The notes under the pieces were generated by a model. It made no database searches. It saw only the letters and a list, made by a program, of their open reading frames with translations, and was not told where the DNA came from. Below, piece after piece: positions 45,701 to 55,100 of a stretch of DNA of 64,000 nucleotides (position 1 is the first letter of the stretch; each line of letters opens with the position of its first letter). A program made the translations under genes and the position numbers. Source of the DNA: Schizochytrium sp. TIO01 (lineage: Eukaryota > Sar > Bigyra > Thraustochytrida > Thraustochytriidae); NCBI GenBank assembly GCA_004764695.1, contig SMSO01000025.1, positions 3,679,102 to 3,743,101 on the forward strand. Reading direction: 5' to 3'.

Positions 45701-46531
45701 ACCATGGTGGCAAGCTTGCTTCGGCCAGCGAAGAATTGTACGACACGGCTTACGTGTGATCAATATTCGAATAGGACGCGCAGATGCTGACTTTTTAAGT
45801 TACAGGGAAACGGGAAGAAAACCATATATAAGAAACTGTAGAAAACTATTCGATTGCTCCCCGGTCTGCCCCTTACCTTTGGGACTTGCAGAGCGGGTAC
45901 TACGAGTTTTATACGGGTAGACATAAATGTCAAAACCAGACAAGTCTAGGACGCCAAATTCTCGAACGTCTGGTCTAACTAACGCTGTGCTGGGTGAGTC
46001 ACGAAAGCAGTAACATTTGCTCGGCCTGCACCAGGGCATTCCGGTCGCCCACTGGGCAGTGCTTTCAGACGAGTTAGGGTGAGCTCTGCGTGAGACGTAG
46101 AGGCTTGTTCTTGATACCTAGTCTACGGTTTTGTAGCAGAGACTTGCAGGTGCAGGCGGCAACTCATCTCCACATCCGCATCGCTCCCTTAAGGAGCATA
46201 CGAGCAAATCACAACTTTTCACGAAGCAGCTGTACGCCACAAGGAAAGAGTGCTTCATCGTTTCATTCAACGGGCAGAGGGAATCGCCTACCTGGCGATT
46301 GTGCAGAAAGTTAAATTCTTCAAATCCGTGTCAAAGAAGGTAAGGCTCACAGCATCATTGCACAGTGGAGGGTTTTGTCTGAAGCTCTCAAAGAAGAGGA
46401 GTCAGCTCGGCACTTTATATAAAGCAAGAACTCACCTGTTTTATATCAAGATTAAATAATAGATTTGGAGACAGACCTTCAAATAGGCGGATATAACATT
46501 CTAAAACAAGAAAGTTTGGCGCTCACCCAGA
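42762..46531. other. Long AT-rich gene-poor stretch
   Basis: No protein gene is supportable; the longest plus-strand frame (from 43802) has no recognisable pattern and AT-driven composition. It begins with the IMPDH 3' UTR. Near 45160-45570 the composition becomes GC-rich and hairpin-dense, entered separately. The rest is AT-rich and featureless to the eye. Confidence 0.55.
45401..45570. ncRNA. Candidate structured RNA (hairpin cluster)
   Basis: In 170 bases of otherwise AT-rich surroundings, four stem-loops are visible: CCGCC/GGCGG (45401-45431), ACCCC/GGGGT (45470-45508) enclosing a perfect TATAGT-TTGT-ACTATA hairpin (45475-45490), CACCC/GGGTG (45512-45523), and GCTGCAT-AAG-ATGCAGC (45554-45570). 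Another GC-rich hairpin precedes at about 45175-45195. No family was recognised: it lacks the 5S rRNA pattern and the conserved ends of U1, U2, U4, U5 and U6. GGAAAAGTCCC (45440-45450) faintly recalls an RNase P CR-I motif, which is not enough for a call. The strand is undetermined. Confidence 0.3.
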
Positions 46532-49428
46532 ATGCCTAAACGACTCATTCACTCTGTAGCAAGTAAGTTATTCTCATATCCTATTTTTCTGGTTGCAATT
46601 AAGCGTGGCGAGTGAAACTAACCTAGCGTGTACTCACACCCCGCATAGTTGCCGAATTCGATGAGCTCCAGGGCAACACCTTGAGTTATGTTTATCCTCA
46701 AGATGCAACCCCTGCAATTGTAAGTCATCGTCATGAAGACATTGCAGAGCTATGTTTACCTGATGGTGGCCACAAACGCAGCAGTGACTGTATTTTCATC
46801 TTGCTGACAGCTGAGCATAATATTCCCTTATATGGTTTTGCCTACTTTCGTAATCGTTCCAGTGCTGAGGAAAAGCGGGGCGCAAAGCAACTCGCTCTAC
46901 TAGTTGTAGCTACTTCTCCCTATTTCGATCGCTTCCGCCCCTTTCTGACTGTTGCTATTGAGGAATACCTCGACTGCAATCAATCTAAAACTGTGATTCA
47001 TCAACTTTATGGAGCCTTGGAAAAGTCTTACCGCCGAACCCGACGTCTCGCTGCGGCGCGTCATAAATCGTATGATAGTGCAGATCTTATACTGGAAAGT
47101 AGTGATGAAGAAGATGCTCATGAAGTGACGACCCAACCTAGGACACGGCCTCCAAGTGCGCAATATTCTGTCTGCCGCCGGTCTACCGCATCAATTATTT
47201 CGCGTGTGGACCTGGAGAGCCTCACCTTTGGCGAGCCCATTGAAGATTACGATGAAGAACTTACTTCAATTGGTGGCGAGGCCCTTGTAGATGGTCTTAA
47301 TGCAGGTAATCGTCTTTCGCTAAACTCACATGCGACAGCGCAGATGCTCGAAACTCAAAGTGAAATTGATCATGATGAAATCTTGCCATCATCGCAGGAA
47401 GCTTTTGATGATGGTATTATTGAAAATGGGGTAAGGCGAAACAGCATTTACTTTGGAAAACTTAGCAAAGTGCAGAATGGACGCCATCTCGACCATTTAG
47501 GTGTATTGTCAAGCTCCTGCACATATACGATGCACCTCTGGGGTCGCATGTTTGTTATGCAGCCTCTGATAACCTTACGGAGCAACGAATTTGGGGGGAT
47601 CTCCCTTAAAGAAGTTGTTCTGAAATTTCGCGTACAAACAATGGCTTTATGGACTGCCTTGATTAGCCTGCGGCGAATACTAGTATGTGGTCCAGAATCC
47701 CAAGCAGAGAGTGTAGGCTCTCTTGTGCTAGCAACGCCGCTACTGTTAGGCCCCCTCGGAGCACTCATCATTCCCAATCTCATACCATATGCCACACTGG
47801 CCAATGTTGAACCAGTGACAACTCATTCGAGTTATGTGTGTGGCACCACAAATGGACTTTTCGCGACGAAAGAGGACTGGTATGATATTGTTGTAGATCC
47901 AAAAACAGGCAAGACTATGGTGAGCAATACTTCTACAATTGACCGCAATTTGCTAAAGGTTCAAGGGGGCGACCTTGCTTTTATCAATCGTGTTTTAGAC
48001 GGCATTGAGAATGGTAAGCGTGATGAAGACTGGGTTCGCTTCGAATTTGCTACTTATACGCAAGATTTTCTCGACTCTGTGCGAGAAATCGAGCTTGAAA
48101 GACAAGCAAAGCGCTCTAAGGAGGAAGGCTCCACAAGGGCCCTTCCTGTGCATGGGCACTCTGCCTCTGATGCCTCAAGCACTCTATCTACAGAAGCTAT
48201 GCATGAATCTGACAGTTCTCGCTTGCGTCTTCGCTCTGTTCAGCTTTGGCGCTCTAAACCAAAGAGCTCTTTTCTAAAAAGATCCAAAACCGCAAAGACA
48301 GCTTCAGACAAGCTTGCTCGAACGTTCGCAGGCTCTCCGCTTTGGCTTCGCTACCGCTGGATGCAGCTGAATCCCGAATCGTACTCGACCACCCGAAAAC
48401 ACCTTTCGCGAATTCATGTGGTTTCTGCAATCGATACAGTCTCGAATGGACTTCCACCGCAGCTCCCAAAACGCCCCAAAGGGTGGACAACTGGCCCGCA
48501 GAGGCCAGTCCCAGCTGCCACTTCACCACAGGCAAAATCTCCAAAAGCTACAAGTACGCATCCAGAAGTCCCTAAGCATGCTCAGAAGACACGTACAAAT
48601 CCTGCAAAAGCGCTCGCTTCTGTTGTGGTGTCGCGCAAATCAAAGCACAAAGCCGAACACTCTAGGACTTCCTCTCATGTGCCTGTGATTCAGATAAACA
48701 TGAAAGATGTGGCAAAGGCTTGTATCAGCCAACGTGATAACATGCGAGCGTCGAAGCAACTTCGGGCCGAACATTCTCCCACAGATGGACATTTCGGTTC
48801 ACAGGGAAGCGGTAAATCTCAGGGAATATTCTCTGACTTTGGAGATCCAACGAATGGTTCTACAATGGACGACTTTGGTAGCTCAAGTGGTCGCAGTTTT
48901 TCTTCGGAAGAGTCAATCCAAGCGGCTCGTGATCGCACAGCAGCCTATGTTGCGCAGCAACTTCATCCTGAAGATGGAATGGTGCCGCCTCCACCTGATG
49001 TTGATAATAAATGGCGCACTGCAATGACCCCCGAGGGTAAAATTTATCTTTGGCACGTGGATACTAAGGAAACAAAATGGGCTCCCTCAGAAGAACCTGA
49101 TACAAACCACTTACCTCCTCAACGGTGTATGAATAATTCCATTCCTCGAATTCAAAAAGAGACATTTCATCATTCATACAATGAGCGTCTTTCCTATCAG
49201 ATTGATGTAGATGACGATGATGGTGCTGGTGCATCAAAATGGGTAATGTTGAAGGGCCGTTGGCAACGTGTCACTGTTCTCATGCAAGAGGATGTTGGCC
49301 TGAAAACTCTCCGGAAAAGTGATTGGGTGGAGGCTTATACGGAGTCTGGTGAAAAGTTTTGGCATAATTTACGAACAGGAATCTCGCAGTGGGACTTTCC
49401 AGGAAATACTACAGCTTCTGTAGCATAG
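46532..49428 (+). CDS. Afi1-like DENN protein with two C-terminal WW domains (two exons)
   Basis: Exons 46532..46562 and 46649..49428 are joined across an 86-base intron (GTAAGT donor, GCATAG acceptor), giving 936 residues. The first exon supplies MPKRLIHSVA and restores the uDENN start (IAEFDELQGNTLSYVYP, then IAELCLPDGGHKRSSD), as in the Arf3-docking domain of fungal Afi1. About residues 290-480 fit the stabilisation-of-polarity (SPA/cDENN) part, with PLGALIIPNLIPYATLANV and SSYVCGTTNGLF. A basic, Ser/Pro-rich linker follows. Two WW domains close the protein: one at about 798-823 (KWRTAMTPEGKIYLWHVDT, then KWAP) and one at about 902-931 (DWVEAYTESGEKFWHNLRTG, then QWDFPG). DENN proteins act in Rab/Arf membrane traffic; the WW pair would bind proline motifs. 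Confidence 0.82.
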
Positions 49429-49819
49429 ATTTGTACTCCCATGTAAGCAAACCACATCTTGAAAGGGCAAGCTTGCCCAAAGCTCATGTTGACTAATAGG
49501 TAGTGACTCTATTTGAGCAAAGAACATATGATTATATCAAAGTTTATCTTCTCTCGTCTAAACTCGAACCTCAACACTGTATTAAATCATGCCGGTTCTC
49601 ACAACACGAACATTGCAATCTATAACCAGCGTTAAATCAGTGGAATAAATCTTCAATTTCAGTCGATAGACTTCTCTCCTATTCTGAGCATTTTAAAATA
49701 TAAACAAGATATCGCTTTTTCAGGTTACTCGTCAGAAACACTGTCGATATAAAGTTAATGGCAACAGAAAGATTGTTTTATAACATGACATAATTATTTC
49801 CTTATATGCTGGCATTTAT
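49429..49819. other. Short intergenic stretch between convergent genes
   Basis: AT-rich sequence containing the 3' UTRs of the DENN gene and the convergent peroxidase gene. Nothing else is seen. Confidence 0.6.
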
Positions 49820-50923
49820 TTAATGATAATACCGGCGAACTGGGGGTTGAGGTGCAACAGGTTCAAGCTCTGGGATAAGCTTTGATTGATCACAACCAAG
49901 CTCCATAAGTTTGGTCCATGCAGCGATAGCATCTTCTTTGAAGGTTCGACGATTCTCGTCATAAAACATTACATGCTCATAAAACTCTGGGTCCCAATAC
50001 AAGGCCATGTCAGCAGGTAACATCATCCACCGACGACCAGCAAAAAAGAGCTCAAACTGTCGCTTGCCAGCAGGTGTTGTGACCTCCTTAAATCGATTAA
50101 TTGCATTCCCGTACAAAGACATATAGCCCAGACCACTCTCATAAGCATTCCATTCATGTGGAGCGAAAGCATACCATGCATGCTGATATCCGCTATTTTC
50201 TAAATGGCAACGCCCAAACTGGTGACCAAGTAGAATAAGACAAACAGCCTCCTTATCTGAGAAACCCATGCGATGAAACGTTCGACGAACAGCATCGATT
50301 GTAGGAGCCTCGCGCTCCTGTACAGGAGCGTCTGAAGGCACGTTAGGGTCCGGGCCAAGGTCTGCAGCTGGAAGTCTGGACGTGTTTGGGTTAATATCAC
50401 CATATCCAAAAGGGCATTTGCCCGTTCCATAGACTTTCTCTGCAGCTGCATCATCATAATCAGGTCTTCCGGTTTTGAGAGGGATATAAGGCCCTCCAGC
50501 GTATTCGATGGCAACCGTGCCAGCGAGAACGTAAAGATCTGCGTAAGAAAGCCATTCAAAGCGACGTTTAATTTGGTCCAACAAATCACGCGCTTTGGTG
50601 AGGCCAGCGTTCTCTGGATCATTGACTTCATTCTCAAATCGATAGGTACCGCCCCAGCTGCCGCCATTGCCAGAATCCTTGCAATACGTTCCGCACATAT
50701 GCCATGAGAAGCGAATAAACAATGGTGCATAACTGCCGTCATCATGGCCTGGAGACCACATGATGCGCCGTAAGGCGCTACGCACATCACTGAGGTCTCG
50801 AGGTTCGGGCGTCGCTGATGCCGATGCCGCAGGTGTCGAGGACACCTTGAGACTTGCCATACTGCCCAGCTTGTCTGTCAATCGTGTAAATGTCTTTCGA
50901 AGGTCTTTGCTCTTGTGCTGCAT
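49820..50923 (-). CDS. Class I haem peroxidase, cytochrome c peroxidase-like
   Basis: H2O2-reducing haem enzyme of 367 residues from ATG 50923, the first in-frame ATG. The distal site RFSWHMCGTY gives Arg71, Trp74 and His75. The proximal haem ligand is His234 in LLGHQFGRCH. The radical-site Trp is kept in ENSGYQHAW, which lines up with the cytochrome c peroxidase pattern. The Asp that hydrogen-bonds the proximal His lies in LPADMALYWD, and the C-terminal FYDENRRTFKEDAIAAW segment is typical of class I. The N-terminal ~30 residues are rich in Lys/Arg/Ser/Thr and could be a mitochondrial presequence. Ascorbate peroxidase is the main alternative, because the family intergrades in protists. Confidence 0.9.
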   Translation of the reverse strand: MQHKSKDLRKTFTRLTDKLGSMASLKVSSTPAASASATPEPRDLSDVRSALRRIMWSPGHDDGSYAPLFIRFSWHMCGTYCKDSGNGGSWGGTYRFENEVNDPENAGLTKARDLLDQIKRRFEWLSYADLYVLAGTVAIEYAGGPYIPLKTGRPDYDDAAAEKVYGTGKCPFGYGDINPNTSRLPAADLGPDPNVPSDAPVQEREAPTIDAVRRTFHRMGFSDKEAVCLILLGHQFGRCHLENSGYQHAWYAFAPHEWNAYESGLGYMSLYGNAINRFKEVTTPAGKRQFELFFAGRRWMMLPADMALYWDPEFYEHVMFYDENRRTFKEDAIAAWTKLMELGCDQSKLIPELEPVAPQPPVRRYYH

Positions 50924-52174
50924 TGATTTTGCGAAGACTCGAGAACCTAATTTGAGACTGTCTGTTTGCAAATAAATGATAACCTTTTAGTCTACCTTGC
51001 TCAGTGTACAGAAATAAATTTCCTAAAGAACGCCCAAAGCGTCCACTTGCTGGATCTTATTCGCTCCCGTTACTCACTAGTTTCCAGCTTTCTCAACTCG
51101 ATACAATTGCAAAGCTATATGCTCTGGAGAAGGTTTTGTTTTACTGTGTGTGTCGTCCAGGCTTGAACTTTGCTGGCGGACTCCACCTCAATACACACTG
51201 TTTGCTCTCACTCGCAACGAACGGCGCCGCAACCAACAATCAGGCTCTGAGTTGTCCCAGTTTGCGTACCTGCTTGCGCGATTTGGGTTTGCTAAGCTAT
51301 ATGGGTCGAGTCGAAGACTTCTCGGAGTTTGGTGCGCTCTTTCCGGCAAACAAGAGGACTCCTTGTTCTTGGACGAATAATCGACTCGGGGGCAACACTT
51401 CTGTTTCCTTGCTAGGTCCCGAGACAGACTGGCGTACGTGAGGGTTAGCAAGATTGGTCTGATATGCTTGAGCACATTCTACAACCTTGGAGAAAACTTG
51501 CCAAGCACATTGCTGTCGCTGTAGACATCACCCGAGATCCTGAAGAAGAATACCAAGAAATGCGCAACAGCGAGACCATGTGAAGATGGGACCAGCCAAT
51601 TATGATTAACGCTAGTAGTACTCGGCATGTGGGATGAATTGTTTTTTATATGTCTCTTTCATTATTGCAGTACGAACGGACAACCAACCAGCTACGAAAG
51701 CCACAGTCATAAGATAGAGGCCCACATCTCACCCATAGAGGCAGCCATGATGGAAGTAACTCTCTACCTTCACCCCAATCACCCGTCTCAAGCAATCGTC
51801 AACACACGCAAGGCTGCAGGAATAAGAATAATAGTCTACGAACACTGTGATCAAACTAACACACACTCTCCCCTAGTTCGGTTTCAAAACACCACTTGGT
51901 TAGGTTAGGTTAGGTTTGAAAATTATCGTATTGCGTATAAGACGCGGTGTATTAAGGCGGTAGTTAGAGTGCAGCAAACCTAACGACCATCGTTGACTCA
52001 TGATAATGAAAGTCAATCAAAGGTGATGGTATCGAATGTAGTTACTCAACAGTCCTTTGGTCGTTGACCAAGGCGCAGAGTTTGCGAGAACTTCATACTA
52101 GAATCCAAACTTCGATTGCAGCTCGCTCAACGACGGTAGGAGCGAGCGGGGTCTAGTAGGGTTGGTGTGCAAAG
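50924..52174. other. Divergent intergenic region before polymerase alpha
   Basis: It lies between the minus-strand peroxidase start and the plus-strand polymerase alpha start, so it holds both promoters. There are short overlapping frames on both strands, none convincing. Four TTAGG units in a row occur near 51899-51916, too short to be telomeric. Confidence 0.6.
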
Positions 52175-55100
52175 ATGCAGAGACCGAGTCGGTCTCGCGA
52201 GTCCAAGAGCGCTCGTGCGCAGCGCGAGGCGTTTGAGAAGCAGCGACGCATGCGTGAGCTGGGACTGCGAAATGCAGATCTGGACGAAAGCAGTGAAGAA
52301 GAGGATGATGACGGCCATGATGACATTCGTGGAGTGGATAACGACATTGGAGATTTTGTTGTAGATGATGATGGCACAGGGTACAAGGACTATGGTGACG
52401 AAGATGACATCTTGGTTCCCGAAGACCCAGAAGATGTCAAAAACAAGCAACGCAAAAGCATGAAGGCTCGGCGCAAAGACGAGCTAGATGCACAGGAGGT
52501 TAATGGCACAACACACAAGCTCACAAGCATGTTTACCAAGATAGGCAAGAGGGCAAACGTTGTGGGCAATTCAACATCGACTTCTGCCCAGGCAGCTTCA
52601 GAAGAAGCTGCCGAACGCGCACTTAACGGCGACTCTTTTATGGACTCCATTGTCAGCGATCTCATGCAGTCTGCAGGCGGAAGTTCCGCAAAGAAGCGCA
52701 AGAAAAAGAGTGAGAAGAAGCTCAAGCGTGGCAAGAAGAAACAACGTGTTAAGCATCATGCAGCCCATGATGAAGATAACGAGGACGGTGATAGCCCTGT
52801 GTACAATGGAGACACTTATGGTGCAGGTCAAGACAGCGACGATGATGACGACAACCTTCACGGAATGGCAATGGACAACGACAGCGACGAAGATAATAAT
52901 AATGATATCCACAAGGAACAAAAGGATCATAGCGAAATCAAGGTTAAGGTTCAGGGTGCGACCAACAACGTTGACGTGAAAAGCGAGGACATGGAAGAAG
53001 AAGATGGATTGGCTGAAACTGAAAAGCAGGATGCCGATGATGCAGAAAACAACACCAAGGTTGTTTCTTCCAGTACAGCTGTCGAAGCTGCATCAAGCAG
53101 CGAAGTTGATGTAAAGACCGAAGCAATTGAATCTAGCAAACCCAGGTCTAAGTCTGCTCTTTTGGCTGCTGCCCGCAAGAAACCCGTGCGTAGTGCTCCA
53201 AAGCGCGTTGAGCCCACCACACCACCTCCGAACCCTCGTGGCGAAGCTGGTGTCACATTCATGACAACACCACCAGTAGGTATGCGTAAGCCCCCTGGCG
53301 CTGACGATGATGATACATCGGGATGGACCTCTACCAAGGCGCGTGCTGTAGATGCCGAAGAGGACTCTAACTCCTCATCTCAAGGTTCTACTGCGCCTTC
53401 CGCAGCATACAACGTCATGGATGACTTGCCTGAAAAGGATGGCCAGAAGTATATTGATTTATTCTGGCTCGACATTTATGAGAATTACTTTACAATGAAG
53501 GGCAGACTTCACATGTTTGGCAAGACTTGGTGCAAGCGTACTAAGCAATTCGTCAGTTGCTACGTCGAGGTAAGAAACATCAATCGTGTACTCTTTGTAT
53601 TACCTCGCGAACGTTACACAACCGATGATGGTGAGTCAAAGGAGGTTGAATTTCCTGATGTTCTCGATGAGGTTCAAGGTGTGGTGAACAAGGTCCTTCC
53701 TCTTGATCGCGATGCTGGCCGTCTTTTTCGCTGCCGTAAAACCTTACTTAAGTACGCTTTCGAGCTTCCAGATGTTCCTCGTGAGGAAACCGAATATCTT
53801 GAGGTGCAGTACCCCATGTGCGCGGAGAAAGACCGTTTGCCCTTTGACACTGAGGGTAAAACATTTTCGCGAATTTTCGGCACGCACCAAACGGGTGTCG
53901 AACAATTCTTGCTTTCCCGTGATCTTATGGGACCTTGCTGGGTTCGTATTTACGGTGTAGAGACGCCTAGCGATCGTGTTGCATCATGGTGCAAATACAA
54001 TTTTGTCGTCGAAAGCGAGAAAGCTGTCCATCCGCTGAAGGATGTGCTCGTTCGCGAAGCTGCGGCTGAAGCTGAAGAGAAGGGCACCGATGCAGCACCC
54101 ATTGACTTGCCGCCTCCTCCACCCTTGCGTGTACTTTCTTTGTCACTGAAAACAAAGGTGGATGAGAAGAGCCACGAACACCAGATTATGGTCGTAAGTG
54201 GTCTTTTGCGTGACAATGTAGACCTTGTCAGTGAAACTCCGAAATGTGATGATCCCTCAAAAGCACGTGCATTTACTATTCTCCGGGGTGAGAATGGTGG
54301 CGCAGCATTTCCGGCAGGCTTTAAGGATGCAGTCAAGCGTCGTGGACCTCAGATCTCAGTTCAGCCGAGCGAGCGTGCTCTCTTGAGTTTCCTCATGGTG
54401 CAATTTCACAAACACGATCCTGATATGATCATTGGACACAACATTAGAAACTTCGAGATGGATGTTTTGCTTTCTCGTCTGTCGAAGCTGAATATTGGAT
54501 TGCCTTGGTCTAAGATTGGTCGTTTGAAGATGTCCAAGATGCCTGGTCGACGATCTGATGGTGGTGGTTTTTTCTCAAGTGCAAATTTGACCCCTGGGCG
54601 TCTCTTGCTTGATACTTACACAACTGCGCGCGAGCTTTTGCTTGGCCAACGTAGCTACACATTGCAAGAACTCTGCCGTACGCAGCTTAATAAGGAGCGC
54701 CACGAAGTAACGCCTATTCAAGTGCCCCAATTTTACCAGGATAAGGAATGGCTCTTCCGTCTGGTGCAGCGTAATGAGGCTGATGCCTGGCTCACGCTCC
54801 TTCTCGCCTTCAAGCTCGAAGCTGTGCCTTTGACTTTACAACTGAGTAACCTGGGTGGTAACCTTTGGTCACGGACATTATCTGGTGGACGTGCTGAGCG
54901 AATTGAACATCTACTTCTGCATGAATTTCACCGTCAAGGTTACGTATTGCCGGATAAGGTTTATGGCGATAACGACAAAAAGAACAAGCCCAAGGGTGGT
55001 GCAAAGGGTGGTAATAAATCCGGGGGGCTTGACGATGACGATGACAATGAGGCAAAGAAGAACAACAAGTCCCGTTCTTCTATGCGGAAACCTAAGTATG

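Noticed and set aside
45714-45815. GCTTGCTTCGG with a later T-run, resembling the 5' end of U6 snRNA
   Set aside because: The essential ACAGAGA box and the rest of the U6 core are absent.
51897-51917. Run of TTAGG units resembling a telomere repeat
   Set aside because: Only three to four units, internal, between two genes. Too short to be telomeric.
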